Of a DNA stretch of 64,000 bases, positions 33,890 to 47,959 are shown piece by piece. The notes under the pieces are model-generated. The model made no database searches, had not been told where the DNA came from, and worked only from the letters and a program-made list of their open reading frames with translations. The stretch comes from Selaginella tamariscina (taxonomy: Eukaryota > Streptophyta > Lycopodiopsida > Selaginellales > Selaginellaceae). Position numbers and translations under genes: made by a program. The DNA is taken from the NCBI GenBank assembly GCA_003024785.1, contig PUQB01000026.1, positions 731,531 to 795,530 of the forward strand, read 5' to 3'. How positions within the stretch are numbered: position 1 is the stretch's first letter; every line of letters begins with the position of its first letter.

Positions 33890-33985
33890 ACAAAAAAATA
33901 TGTTAAAATCGTTTAGGAGATTCGAACTCTGACTCGTGTGTTTATATACAGATGTCTTAGCCACGTCACCAAAGTATTACAAACA
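33890..33985 (-). mobile_element. Candidate tRNA-derived SINE head
   Basis: On the minus strand GTGGCTAAGACATC fits a pol III A box, and about 35 bp on GAGTTCGAATCTCC fits a B box. There is no acceptor-stem pairing, so it is not a tRNA gene. A T-rich tail follows. No target duplication was found. Confidence 0.35.
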
Positions 33986-35299
33986 CAAGCATAAAGGTTG
34001 TCTAGGCAATAAAAACATATAATCAAATTATATAGTGGGTAATTAAGACCGTTAGATCTGATATGAACGGTCTAGATCATGATAATTTAGTGTTTATCAT
34101 CATGTGTGGGTTTCTGAATGATTAGCATTTTAAGTGCTAGTGAATATCCATTCATTATAAAAACAGATTACTGATAAATAATGTATTAAATAAAAAAGAC
34201 TATTAATAATTATTTATTAATTATAATTAAAATTCATAAAATAAGCAGGACGGTGCATATCATAAATGTTTTGACTATCACTTTCGGCATGGAACAACAA
34301 GTAGACGAACAAGACTTGCTCCTTAATACACGCCCGCCCACACTGCATACGTTGATAGCAACTTGGATATACACACATACACGTATATGTGTGTGTGTGG
34401 ATATAATATGAGGTAGGTGGTGTATATCTGTAATACATGTACACATGTGCATGTGTTAAATTCTTTGTGGTCACCAAATGGAAAGATTCCAAAACAATAA
34501 CATTCATTGTGTATATATACCGTATAGAACTCATGTATATGTAATGAGTCAATATCATAGACGTAGAGATTTACATGCACATCTCAATCCTATATATATC
34601 AAATGACATTGACATATATTGGTAAGTTGTTAGAAGGTTCGTTTCCCACTTGTGCAAGCTTCTTACGAAGCTTGTATGTGTGTGCGTGTTGTATGTCTGT
34701 GTGTATGAATATACTCGTGCATCATACACATAAGTTGCTATGTCACATTACACCATGTGAACACTGTACTATGTTAGGATACCACGGGTGCAAACCTACC
34801 AGTATATTAGGGTTGGGTATTTGTTTAATACTTAAACCTTAGACTTAGAAGAGACTCATAAGTTTGAGTTAACTTCAAGTTAAAAAAATATTATTATAAA
34901 TACCAATATATTATATATGTACGTCCAAATGGTAGTCAGTTTTGATATGCACTCTTTGTCATGGGATCCACAAAACCATATGTGTTGTGCATATTTAAGC
35001 ACAACCACCTGGTAGAGAGAATAATAATATAATACATGCATACAGCCGTCGATCAAGTAAAATCAACGGTCGTTCTGTAACGCCACCGCCCGTGACACTT
35101 GCGGTAGATCTCTCCTCGCCACGTATATTACATACAGCGTGTTTGGGCGTGTATACGTAAAGGTGTTTTTTTACACTTTGTCTACTCTATTTGTAGGCCT
35201 AGTTATTTTTTTTTTTCTTTTTCCCTTTATTTATTCATTAATTTCTGGTCTGACATTTCTGGGATGAGAGATACACATTGAGAAGCAAACAAAACATCA
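33986..35299. other. Intergenic DNA, promoter of the CCX gene at the right
   Basis: No supported gene. A segment at 34250-34350 is less AT-rich and reads on the minus strand as a short Cys/Ser-containing peptide, but it lacks splice or family support. AAGCTTCTTACGAAGCTT at 34657-34674 is a near-perfect palindrome. 35030-35160 is GC-richer and probably part of the exchanger promoter. Confidence 0.45.
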
Positions 35300-37115
35300 A
35301 TGGGGAGGCAAACAAGGAGGTCAGTTCCCATATTCTTGTGTATGTTGTTCCTGTGGGGCTACCGGGAATACATAAGAGGAAGTCCCCCAGATTTCCAATC
35401 GCAACAAAGGAGACAGTTGAAGTCGTTCAGCAGCGCGGTGACCGGCTCACCGTTGCTGGAGTTCCTTACAGGCGGCGGCATGGAACACGGCCGCCGGGAG
35501 CACTCCCCGTGTCCGGGGGCTCGGGGACACAAGGGATATCCGGACTCTTGCTCATACGCAGTTGCCCGAGACGATTGCCAGTCCGGCGGGTTGTTCGAGT
35601 ACATACAGATGTTCTACTGCATTCCCGGGTCGGATAAGTTTTATGTCGAGGCACTCTGTTTCCTGGCGATCGCACTGTGGCTTGCAGCTCTCTCTACATG
35701 CTGGGGAACACAGCCGCTGATTACTTCTGTACCTGCCTGGAGCGACTGTCGGAGCTCCTCCATCTGTCGCCGACGATAGCCGGCGCCACGCTGTTGCCGC
35801 TTGGGAACGGCGCGCCGGACGTCTTCGCCAGCCTTGTCTCCTTTGTCGGAACTCAGGGCCGCGGTTCGCTCGGTGTGAACTCGGTTCTCGGCGGCGCATT
35901 GTTCGTGGTCACCGTTGTAGCGGGGCTGCTCAACTTCCTCGTCTCCGGTGACGTCCGTCTCGACCGGATGTGTTTTATACGAGACGGTACGTTTTTCCTT
36001 GCTGGTCTCGGTTTCCTCCTCTTTCTCCTCGGTAAGGGGAGCGTTACTGTGTGGGAGGCAGTGGTATATCTTGGAATATACTTTCTATACGCCACGTTTA
36101 TAACTGTATGGGAAGTGGTTCAGTCCAGGCAAGAAGGAAAGACGGCAGACGAAGAGTCTGGTGAGTACCGCCGGATTGGTGACTTAGACCGGACGGTAAC
36201 CATACCTCCGTGGCTATGGTCGTCCCATGTAGGCATCTATGCACAGGAGAATCACAAAGAAGTATGCCCACCGGTCCTTCCCCCAGCAGTGAACGGAGAT
36301 ACCGTCGGAAGCGTACCGAGGACAAAGAGTCTGATGAAGCTCGGAAGGAAGGCGTCTCGGGTGCTGATAGAGTGGCCGCTGGCGGTACCGCGGTGGTTAA
36401 CGATCCCGGTGGTGGACCGCTCACGGTGGTCTAGACGGAGAGCGGTAGTCGCTGCGACGCTCTCCCCGATACTGCTGGTTTCGGTTTGGAGTGCGGAGAA
36501 CGGGGTTCCCTTCACACGGGACCTGTCGGTTCTCGTGTCGGGTTCGGTCCTGGGCGTCGTGCTCGGTGTGACCGCGTACTTCACCACGGTGGAGGAGCGT
36601 CCGCCCCGGTACGAGCTCGTCTGGATAGCCGGTGGGTTCTTCATGAGCATGGTCTGGTTCTACGTCATTGCGAGGGAGCTGGTGGCGGCCCTGGTTAGCC
36701 TAGCGGCGATCATGGGGATAGACGCCGCCATGCTGGGGCTGACGGTGCTCGCGTGGGAAACTCTATGGGGGATTTGGTGGCCAACACCACGATGGCCTCG
36801 CGGGCCGGGAGCGACGGAGTGCAGATGGCCGTGTCCGGGTGCTACGGCGGGCCGATGTTCAACACGATCTTCGGTCTGGGACTCTCCCTCCTGCTCGGGG
36901 CGGCTCGAACCGAGTCGAAGGTGTACGAGTTCAAGAACGATCGGATGGGGTTTATCACGGCGCTCTTTCTAGTAGCTGCACTACTGGTTGCACTCGTCTC
37001 TATGGGTTTCTCCGGGATGAGGCCTCACTGGCTGCTCGGTGCCGGTTTGATGGGGCTGTATGCCGTGTTCATGGTGTTTGGGGCTTCCGCTGTATTTGGA
37101 GTATCGCTATTTTGA
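35300..37115 (+). CDS. Cation/calcium exchanger (CCX family), intronless
   Basis: Integral membrane antiporter of the Ca2+/cation superfamily. It opens with a signal-like hydrophobic stretch (VPIFLCMLFLWGY). A Cys-containing loop (GYPDSCSYAVARDDCQSGG) follows, then helices with YMLGNTAADYF, the alpha-1 repeat LPLGNGAPDVFAS, a long hydrophilic central loop, further helices, the alpha-2 repeat GNSMGDLVANT, and five or so C-terminal helices ending ASAVFGVSLF. The length of about 600 residues and the single exon fit plant CCX proteins. GC content is far above the neighbours. The frame shifts by one base twice, near 35690 and near 36750; at the second, one G is missing from a G run just before GNSMGD. 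Both look like single-base losses. Confidence 0.92.
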
Positions 37116-37505
37116 CTGCTACATTTGGAGTAATGCTAATTTTTCTGTATAGAAACATAGACTATTTTTCTTATAGAGGGGGAATTCCACCATGTTTATC
37201 CAAAAATGTAACAGTCAATGTAAACATTTAGAACAGCACAGAGTTGTCGGCAGTGAAACAATTTAAAAGATGGTATATTCCGTTGGACAAAAAATGCCAC
37301 GTCAGACGTGTCGAGGTGTTCATTTAGGACAAGTGTCAAGCCGTGGTCAGAGCACGCAACAGGTTAATTTTTCTCAAAAGCTCTGATCATCTCTATCCTC
37401 TATAGTTACCTAGCTTCATACAGGGTATGTATAGTTTGATCAATGATCATTGTATATGTGTGTGTGTGTGTAATTAATTTATTTTCTTTGTATGTAGTTT
37501 CATAG
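37116..37505 (+). promoter_or_regulatory. Promoter and 5' UTR with probable leader intron
   Basis: Separates the exchanger from the next gene on the same strand. A GGTATGTATAG donor-like site near 37425 and a TATGTAG acceptor-like site near 37498 suggest an intron in the 5' UTR. (GT)n run at 37457-37470. Confidence 0.35.
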
Positions 37506-37775
37506 ATGAGTTCGATCTTGAACGAAGGTTTAATGGATGAGAATGGAAATCAACCGCAGGATTTCGATCCGGAACGTGGTCATGGCGATGGACGACAGGA
37601 ATCGAGCCACTCCCAAGAGAGAGGAGCCGATCCGTACATGGTTGCGTTCCGTATATTCAGTGCCATTACTGCGCTTGCCGCATTGCTTTGTACGGCTGTC
37701 AACATAATCTCCGTCGTCCAATCTTTCAAAAGAGGCCGCAATGTAAGTGTGTGTGTATTAGCCGTGTATATGTGT

Positions 37776-37806
<31 letters not shown>

Positions 37807-39057
37807 TTGTATATATATCCGTATAGGTCTTTTTCTCGTGTTGTGTGTTGTGTGTGTGTGTGTATGTGTGTGTGCTATTTTTACATTAGCCCAACACTCA
37901 GAGACGTATATAAGTATTGAGAGAGAGAGTTATTTATAGGTTAGCTCTATCTCTCTATACACACACACATACAATATGTAGCCATGTATCTAATGCATAT
38001 ACATAAACGTACGCAACACACACATACACACACGCACGCACGCACCAACAAAGGGCTTTGTTTTTACAGATATTTGAAGGGGTTCTTCGTTGTTATGCGG
38101 TTGTAATTGCACTCTTTGTTGCTGTTGCCGAGACGGAGTGGGAAAGGATACTACACTTCTGGCGTGTATGTATTATTAACCAATAATTATTTATATTTAC
38201 ATATTTAACTATTGACTTACATTAGACATTATGTTTATATAGATGCTTGAATTTTGGGTTGGACGAGGCATGCTACAGATTTTGTAAGTTTACTACTATG
38301 CATTAAAATTTATATATGTGCTTTTTTCGCTAATAATATTTAATTAATGTCAATTAACAATGGTTAAACAGTGTGGCTGTTATGACGGAGGCATTATCAA
38401 ACGAACGTAGGGACCGGGCATATCAGGTTGTTCTTGCTCACGTTGCAAGCGGGATGCTTCTTGGATGTGGAGCAATATACGTCATTGCGGTATATGTGTG
38501 TGTGTGTATGCATATGTATGTATATATGTATATATACGTATATTGTGTGTGTGTATAACACTAATACATAGTGTACACGTGATTGAAGGGTCTTTTGTGC
38601 GTTGGAAGACTTAAACGCTCTCGCATGGAGAAGGCAAACTGGCGAGAGAAAGCTGCTAAGGAGTATGAGGTATATCCGTGTGTATATATAAATGATATAG
38701 CATATATATTGTTGAATATAGGTATATGTATGTGTGCATATATGTGTATATGTGTAGGTCCAATAATAAGCCATAAGTTGTCTGTATGTGTGTGTGCATA
38801 ACAGTGTATATGTCTACAGCACGACGCACACGCACACACCCATGTAGGTCCAATAATAAGCCATAAGTTGTCTGTATGTGTGTGTGCATAACAGTGTATA
38901 TGTCTACAGCACGCACGCACACGCACACACATGTGAGTTATACATATAATTAAATAATATGTTTTTATTTTACCATTTTAATGAATTACTTTTATTACTT
39001 AATTGACAGGACTTGGAGAAAAGAAGAGGGGAACTTCAAAAATTACTTACCAAGTGA
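37506..39057 (+). CDS. Small membrane protein, COPI-associated/TVP15-like (paralogue A), 206 aa
   Basis: Exons 37506-37742, 38070-38165, 38243-38283, 38372-38489, 38589-38669 and 39010-39057 (237, 96, 41, 118, 81 and 48 bp) join in frame with no break. The N-terminal 45 residues are hydrophilic. Four hydrophobic segments follow: RIFSAITALAALLCTAVNII, YAVVIALFVAVAETEW, WVGRGMLQIFVAVMT and SGMLLGCGAIYVIA. The C-terminus is a charged helix ending LQKLLTK. The ETEW...FW...WVGRG pattern resembles COPI-associated/TVP15-type Golgi membrane proteins; this is my best guess, not a firm assignment. A paralogue with the same exon sizes lies at 56621-57976. Confidence 0.82.
38755..38935 (+). repeat. 90-bp tandem duplication in intron 5 of paralogue A
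   Basis: A unit starting TGTAGGTCCAATAATAAGCC and ending in an (AC)n run is present twice, nearly identical, at about 38755-38843 and 38844-38932. Confidence 0.9.
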
Positions 39058-39255
39058 TTTTCTACTTACGGATTTAATGGCTTTTATATTTTTGTGTCAT
39101 GCGTGTATAATAAGTCCGGTGTTTTGTTTGGTGAATCCATAATAATGGTCTTGATGTAAATGTCATGTTTAATACTTTATTATTATATATTATGTTTTCA
39201 CTTAATATAAAAATGTTTTTTATGAAGTATATACCATTTTGATTACAAAAGTTAA

Positions 39256-39290
<35 letters not shown>

Positions 39291-42200
39291 AAGTATACCG
39301 TACACTTTTGAAGTATATAATAGATTTGTTAAAAGTTCACACATTTAATATAAAAGCTTGAAGATTTAATTAGAAACAGTGTTTTTTATAAAATAAAATA
39401 AAATAAACTCTAACACCTTCTCTTTACTTAAGCCCATTAAATACATAAATTTGATTTATATGGATTTGGGATGAAATAAAATGAGCTTTGTTAATTAGTA
39501 AATTATCATAAATATTATAAATAACCAAATGCAATTAGATGTCATAATTTTTAAATAATTATATTATATTGTTCAAAGTTAAATTACAAATTAATTAGAA
39601 ACTTATCTTGTATTTTATTTTAAAATTTTATTTTTAAAGTGCATAACATAAAGCTTTTAAACATTCAAGTTTATAATTTTTCATAGCATAAATAAATTAT
39701 AGTACGAATACATTTATGCAATTTAAAGATTTTATACATGAATAACTAATTGTATAGATTCATTTCTTTTATTAAAAGTTAATTTTTTTAATATTTTTAT
39801 TTTTAATTTATTAATTTTTTTCATATGTTTTATTTTTAAATACATATTACTTTTCAAATTTAAATTTTCTAATGAAAATCTTTAGATTTCAAAACTAATA
39901 AATCTTAATAGTTCAAAATAGTGTATTTAATTAAATTTACACATATGAATATTTTCTTTTGAATTGTATTTCCTTTTACAAAACTTAAAATTTAAACTTG
40001 TTAAATATTTAATATTTAAAAAGAATGAATTTTAATCTTTACTAGTGATAACCACATTTAAATATTTTTAGAAATTGTATTAACTAGGAACATTTAAAAA
40101 TACAAAAAAAAAGTTTCAAAAAAAGTATTAATACAAAGACATTTTAGTTTGAATCATTTTATATTTAATTTTGAATTTAAGATATTTTAAAAAAATAAAT
40201 AAATTTAAGAATTAGTTGTAATACTTTTATTTATATTTTGCACTTTTTGTAAATCTATTATAACTTGTCACATATTAGAAATCATTTAAAGTCATTTTTG
40301 TATATTAAAGAAACTTCATTATTGGTTTATTATTTATTGATATATCTTAACTTATGTATATATATAACGTAAATTTATATTATACATAATCTTTCGCACA
40401 CATAAAGCTAATTACATTTAAAAAATTTAATATGATGAGTGTGAGTTATAATAAGTTTGTAATGTAATAACATTATTTAAATAATTAATTAATACATTTA
40501 TAGTACTTTTAAAATCGTGGTTTGAGCACTAAAGTTTTAAATTTTTTATTTTATTAATTTCACAATTATTTATTTTGGAAATAGGCTTAATAATAAATCT
40601 ATGTGCATTTATACAAATTAAAACTATGTTATATTCAACACATTAATGTTTTATGCGAATAACATTATATAGCATATTGTACTTTATAATTAAGTTTTAA
40701 AATTATGATTTTGTAATCATTTTAAAACTAATTTATAACAACATTTGAAAACACACATGTAAATTCATATAAGCAATAAAATTTCATTTTAACACACACA
40801 CATATATATATAAATATTATACATGTGTCAATGCCACGCAACACATATAAAACATGGTTCTAACGTATAGAAGCAAAAACACATATGTATATTCATATGA
40901 ATTAAAACATATCTTATTAATAATAATATGTTCATTAAAATATATTCTTATATGTAATTCATTTAATTTTCTAAAATTCACCATTTGAAATATAATTTAG
41001 TTATACATATTACACAATTAATATTCAAACCTAGTTATCTAAAACATAAAAGTATTATTACATATGTTTAAATAATTTTTATAATTTTTATGTTTAATTT
41101 AAATTTAATTATTAAAATTGAAATATATTCCATGGACATGTTGTATTGAAAATAGATTTTTTTTATCTCTAAAAATGTTTTTAAAATGATAATGCTAAAA
41201 AAAATATAATTATCAATAATATGTAAATCAAATAACCATGAGTAGTTAATATTTATTAATTGAATGATATTTATTATATCATATTTTTAATTTGAACATA
41301 TACAAAGATATATTTCATAATATATAATGTATTATACCTTAAATTTATAATATTCTTCTTTAGAATAGTTATAAACTAATTTTATATTTAAACATTAATT
41401 TCATAAGTAAAGAATATTTTTCTTATTTATTTAAAACATGATAATCATAAAAAAATTCTAAAATTTAATATAATATATTGTAAATGTATATTTGTATGTA
41501 TGGTTTGTTTAACGTCTTTTATGTCCCCTTTAAAATACGAATATTTATAAGGAAATTTTAACATTTTTAAAAATAATCTTTAAAAAAATAAAAAAATCTT
41601 GTGATGATGTATTTTATGTTTAAAACTATTATGTGAATATATATTAATATAAAAATTATTAATGTCTTAGATTTATTTATGATTACCATGTTTTAAATAA
41701 GTTTAAAAATTAAATTGAAATATAAACCATCCAATTATTATACCATGGTTATTTAAACTCCCTTTTTAATTATATTTTATTATGTTCTAAAACAAGCTTA
41801 GGCTACACTTTCTCATATTGTAATATTTATATATATTAATAACTTATGTTCTAAAAATGTTAAGGTATCAAAATAAAAATGTAAATAGATAAATTATATA
41901 AATGATAATATATATAAATCATTTAAATAGTGTTTAAAGTACTATTGTTTAAACAAAGTTTCATTATAAACAAAACTTATAAAAGTTGAAGTTTTATTTT
42001 AACACATACACTTGTATTTAATTCTATTTAACATATACACTTGTATTTAATTCTATTTTATAATACACTTATATTAAGATGGCTAAACACTTTATTTAAA
42101 TCTATTACACATAAATAAATATCCTAATATATTTTAATCATGCAAATATTTAATTTTAAATTTATAAAGAGATTGTATTTTTTTATTTATAAACTTTATA

Positions 42201-42588
42201 CTATATATCTTTTATTTTTATATTTATATTTTAATATTATTTTCATTACACATCATGTACAATTTCAACTATTATATTAATATTAAAATATATTAAAATC
42301 ATTTTTAAGTTATAAAATTTTTCATTCCACTATTAAAATTAAAACATATTAGAATTTATGAATTTATATTTAAACTTAAAATTAATAAAATATTATTAAA
42401 ATGGTTTCCCTTATACTTTACATAAGTTCGATGAAATTTTAGTTGTATAACAATAGCATTCGACACAAACATCCCAATAATCTTTGTCATTTACAACCTT
42501 TATTTGTCATTATTCATTAATTTATTATTTTTATTTAACTATAAGTTATCAATGTTAGTTTTTAACTATTGATTACAATTTTATATAT

Positions 42589-42659
<71 letters not shown>

Positions 42660-43180
42660 AGTTAAATTTTTATTATAACTATATAATTATTTAAACTATG
42701 ATTTCTTGGGTAATTATAAAACAAAATGAAAGTAACTCAACATAATCTTTTGTATTTTTTGTTGTTCTTATATTACAAAAACCATTGATACCTATATGTA
42801 TATGTGTGTGAAAGAGTGTTTTCCTTTAGTCATTTATATGTCATACATACAAATATTACATGTGTGTGTAAGTATACAAGGTAATAAAGTTTATAAGTCT
42901 TATTTAAATAAATTCAATAGTCTCGTTTTTAATTATTAATATTATCTTTGTGTTAACTTCTCTAATTCTAATATTATTTTTACTAATTAAGTTATTTGGT
43001 TGCTAGTTTTATTTTAAAGAATTAAGTTTTATTTTATACTCAAAGAGAGGTTTTTTTATAATTATTTTTGAACCAGTGTTAATGTGCATGTGTCATATTA
43101 TAAGTCATATTAATTTATTATGATGTGTGTTGTATTTAATAATGTAATACTATTATTATAATATACTAACACAAGTTAAA

Positions 43181-43220
<40 letters not shown>

Positions 43221-44431
43221 GTATTATCATTATTAAATACAACATACATGTTTTATAATATTCTTTTACTTGTGTAAATGAATTAACATGTTTTACAATA
43301 AAATAACACATGCACATGCAAGTACATAGGTGAACATTTGATATAAAGATAATATAAATAACCTTTTGTTAAATATCATAAAATAAGTTAATTCATAAAG
43401 ATAATATTAACAACTGAAACAAAGATTATTGAATTTATTAAAAATAAATTTAAGAACCCTATTATCTTCTTACTTATAATATTAAAATAATTAGTTATTA
43501 ATAATACTTAATTATATTTAAATAGAACTTGTTTTAAGAAGAAAAATAATAACTAGAATTTTTTTTTGTCATGTAACATATAAACTTGCAAAACCATTAA
43601 TATTTAGATTTGTATCTTAGTTAAAAAACAACAATAGCTTTTATAAAAGAAAACAAAATTTTATAATCATACGACAAATATTTTTATCATTCATATAACA
43701 AGTAGAACTGTGCATAAAAGCTTCAAACAAAGATAACTATTAAAATGATCCTATAATGATTAATAATTACAAATGTATTCTATTTGTTATGAAATGAAAT
43801 GCTATTAAACTTAAAGTATTATACTCCATATAGTACATACCAAAATGTATTATAATATTTAGTATTTAAACTAGTATATAACCTTGTGTGTGTGTGTGTG
43901 ATATACACATATACGTGGTATATATATAATATATGTGTGTGTATGTATGTATGCCATTATCTATTTTAAAAGTTTATACTTGGAGAATATGTGTTCTCAT
44001 TAATTTTCTATAATACTCATCATTTATTTTAAATATATATATAGTCATTGTGGTTACATTGAAATAAATAATTCATAAATCTTATTCATATCACCTGAAC
44101 TTGGGACTAAATTATGTTTATTTAAACAGTTTTTAAATCATTCCAAGTTCATATCTTCACGCGCGCAAAATATACTCATTAGTACTAATATACATATAGC
44201 ACTTTATGTATACATTCAGAAGTCTATATACATATTTACATTATATATACGTTGTATATTATAGGATATAAAGGACAACCAACGACTGACTATGCATATA
44301 AATTCTATTTAACATGGAAAATGCATAAATACGTAAATAACAAACAACAACAAATGAAAAAATACTCATGTATTTAGTATGTACTTATTTAAATTTAATA
44401 TGTATATAGTTTGTGCATATGTTAATGTGAT
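39058..44431. other. 5.4-kb very AT-rich intergenic region
   Basis: No open frame over 60 codons occurs across most of this stretch and no RNA or element signal was recognised. It contains a (CA)n run at 39257-39282, a 33-bp direct repeat at 42000-42062, a long (TA)n tract at 42580-42657 and (CTAA)n at 43180-43200. Confidence 0.7.
42580..42657. repeat. (TA)n tract
   Basis: Three (TA)n runs separated by single extra A residues. Confidence 0.9.
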
Positions 44432-45098
44432 TGACGGTGGTTTGACCAACGTCAAACAACCAGCAAGCGTGAATGAGTGGTAGTTCAGAAGGGGAGGCTG
44501 AATAGTGGAGCAAGTGATGTACGACGGGTATGGATCAATAGCGAGTTGTCAGGTGACGCTGACAATAGGTTAAATTCGATCGTCTAAATCAATTACTAAG
44601 GTATTAACGCATGAGCAGGTGCATTAAGACAATAGGATAAGACCCGTCATAGGCAGAGGCCCAGTGGGGGAATGCCATTTGTCCTACATCTTAGTACCAC
44701 TCAACTCACTATATAAACGGGTGGGGGTTCTTCTAGTCCATCTTCTTGTGTGTGTCTTGTTCCAATCATCTTTGGGGAAAGGGGCAACCTTGTACTTCCA
44801 AAAGACAATATAACATATTTCTTTTGTCTACCATTGCCACCTCCTCAAATCTCCTTCCTTCCTCTCCTCTTTTTGCTCCCTCCTCATAGGGGGCCCACAC
44901 ACCGCCAAGAGAAGAACTCTAGTCCACCGGTACATGAACCCTCGTGGCATCTAGGTAAAAGGCCACACCAAGCATCGTCCTATACATCCTGAAGTAACAG
45001 TCAAACCCTTGGCTCAAAACCCCGAGATTGGGCGTTGGCAACAGCATCTTGGCGACCATTGAGACTACCTAAGTCACCTCTAGAGTCCTCAATAACCA
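44432..45098 (+). repeat. Left LTR of the old element
   Basis: Begins TGACGGTGG and contains CACTATATAAACG, a promoter-like TATA box, then TTCTTCTAGT and TCATCTTTGGGG. It ends near the TTGGCGACCATTGAGAC segment. Its partner is 47960-48635. Confidence 0.8.
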
Positions 45099-47959
45099 TT
45101 TATGGTGATTGTTAGGGACCAAAAAATAGAGCATGTAGGAATTGCATACATTGAACTTTCCTATAGTGGTGGAAAGCTTGTAGGAAAGGTGCAATAGGAA
45201 AAATCCTATGGGTATAGAAAAATCCTATAGTGGTAGAAAATATCCTACACTAGCAGGAAATAAACGATTATGACGTTTGGAAGAGAACAGGATTCAGTTA
45301 GGGCAAGAAGGGGGAGAGAGGGAAGGCTATGAAGGCTATGGAAAGCTATGGAGAGGAATGCATGAGAAAGAAATCTCTAGGAGAGAAGTAAGTCAATTTA
45401 ATAATGCAAGTGCATAATTATATATATATATAATATATATAATATAATAATAATGAATATATGTTTGATCTATGAGAAAGCTACTTTATAAGTGTTATAA
45501 CATGGCAATGGCCAAAGCAAAATCTTATTCTTGACCTAGACGAGATAAGGTATATTTAAAAAGTTATTGTAAATCGAAATTCCATTGTTTAATTAGGAAA
45601 GCTTTTCTTACACTGTGAATAGTGATTTTTGTACACAGAAAAGTTCTTCCATGTTAACACATGTCGATCAATAATATATAATCATACTAAGAAATATATT
45701 AAAAAGGAAAATCGACCTCTTATTTAAAAGGATATGACTGGTTTAATGGGTCAAATCAGGAAAATGTAGAAATCCTAAAAGCATATCCTGATTTAAAGGT
45801 CTTAACAGATATTGACCTTCATTAGTGCTAAAAGGAAAGAAAATTGTTTAATAGAAAAAAACGACAGGTCTAATTATAGGAAAAGTTTTATAAAGCAATC
45901 CCATATGAGATTAATTTACAGGAAAAATATACAAAGTATACATGTGTATACCACAGATCCTTTAAAGCAAGTTAATATAAGCCTAAAATCTTACTTATTG
46001 GTCAGAAAAGGAATTCCGAAAAAAAGGAATGAATTTACTTCAAAGTATTAATATGTTTTTGCTTGGTTTTATAAAGATCTTAAAGGCATACCTCCTAAAT
46101 TGTGTACACACACTATACAATTATTATTAGGAAGTGAACCTTTGAAACAAAGAGCATATAGAATGAATCTTAATTATGCACAACTTGTAAATAGATAAGT
46201 TGTTAAATATTGGTTTAAGGTGCATATTAATTATCACCACTTGTGATTGTTCTTAAGAAGAATGAGAAATTAAGAGTATATGTAAATTACAAGAAGCTAA
46301 ATAATGCCACAAAAAGGATGTTTTTCCTATTCCGTTTACAGAGGAAATGTTGATAGTGTGGCTAGACATGAAATGTATTCTTTTATGAATGAATTTTTAG
46401 GATATAGCCAGATCTTGATAGCTCCTGAGGATTAGCATTAAATAGCTTTTATAAGCCCATGAGATGCATATACATACAAAGTTATACCTTTTGGACTTTG
46501 TAATACACCTTTTACTTTTCAAAGGATTATAACAAACAGTTTTCGGGAATACTTATTAGACTTTATGAAAGTTTTTATGAATGATTTAAGTGTCTATATT
46601 GACAAACAAAATCATCTTTATTGCCTAAAAAGATGTTTTCAAAAGTGTAAGCAACATCAAGTTGCTTTAAATCTTGAAAAATGTAACTTTTTATTAAATT
46701 AGGAATTCTCTTAGGGCATGTGGTCCTGGTTGATCAAGATAAGGTTAAAAATTATACTTACCTTACAACAACCACATGATTTAAAAGGCTTAAGATGGTT
46801 TTTAGGAAAAATCGGCTATCACATAAGATTTATTAAAGATTATGCTCGGATAGCTAGACCTTCAACTGACCTTTTAAAAACAGGAATATCCTACGATTGG
46901 ACTCTTGAAGAGGTGAGACATCCAAACGACCAAGGAAACGAAGATGAGGGGGGGCATTGTGAGAAGAAATGAGTGGTAGAACCCTCGTGTTTGGGGCAGC
47001 AAGTGAAGAAGCACACCAAAGTGACAGCCATTGTGGGGCAGATGAGACTTGCTCGTAGCCAAGGATTAGGGGGAACGACAAGAATTCAGGAACACCTTAG
47101 AACACTAGAGACCCAGGTATTGGTAACACAAGGCAACCTACTCCACCCCTCGGTCAAGCTACATAAAGTCTGGCCCAAGAACTACACGGATCAGCCATAA
47201 CTCTACCAAGGCTCGCAACGACCGCAATCGACTTTGTGGAAGACATACTGACCATACCAATTTAAGTTCGGGTCACATAATCCACAAGTGATCATACTAG
47301 ATGACGTTTGGACGTGAACATCATGTCGACGGAGCTCCACAAGAGCTAGAAATGCCAACCTTGGAGCCTTCTTCTTGTGTATATGCAATGGTAAACCAAG
47401 CCAAGGTGACACCCAGGGCATCAAAAAGAAAGTGGAAGTCAAGATCCAAAGTGTCAAGTTCTGAATAAATGTCGTCATCCTCGACATGCACGCTAGAGAA
47501 GGATTTGACTTGTTCCTAGGCGCCCATGGCTTTAGGGGCACAAAGGTGCAGCATGACTGGGAGCACCATCAGGTAAGATTCCCCACCAAGAAGGAACTAA
47601 TAAGGGGGAGGAGTGCATTTGAATGGCTGAAGCTTAGCTAAACTAGCTAGAAACCATTATTAAGAAGTTGGAGGGGCACACACACCAACAAGGGCAACAA
47701 CTTACAATCAAGGAGCAGAGCTACAACATACGCTCAAGTAAGTGCAAGAATTAGAAGCCCAATTGGTACAAACTTAGGAGCAACAGGTAAAGGCTAAACT
47801 ACAAGGAGCTACCAAGGTGAGGTATGCAATGATTGCCACCATGAAGCTAAAGTTGGCCATGTAGAGAACAAAGCACCACCTACCGCAAGCACTATGGGGT
47901 AGGTAGAGAGAGAGTGCATGGCCCAAGGATGTGCCAACAAGTAAGTTTGGGCATCTAGT

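Noticed and set aside
33890-33985. tRNA gene on the minus strand
   Set aside because: A and B boxes are present, but there is no acceptor stem, anticodon arm or CCA-proximal pairing.
34217-34580. Small Cys-containing peptide gene on the minus strand
   Set aside because: Most of the frame is read from (CA)n-rich sequence and the cysteine spacing fits no peptide family I know.
35552-36650. Several Arg-rich antisense ORFs across the exchanger gene
   Set aside because: They are shadows of a GC-rich coding sequence with no motif of their own.
44750-44992. Pro/Leu-rich ORF
   Set aside because: It lies wholly inside the left LTR of the old element, and the equivalent frame is not kept in the right LTR.
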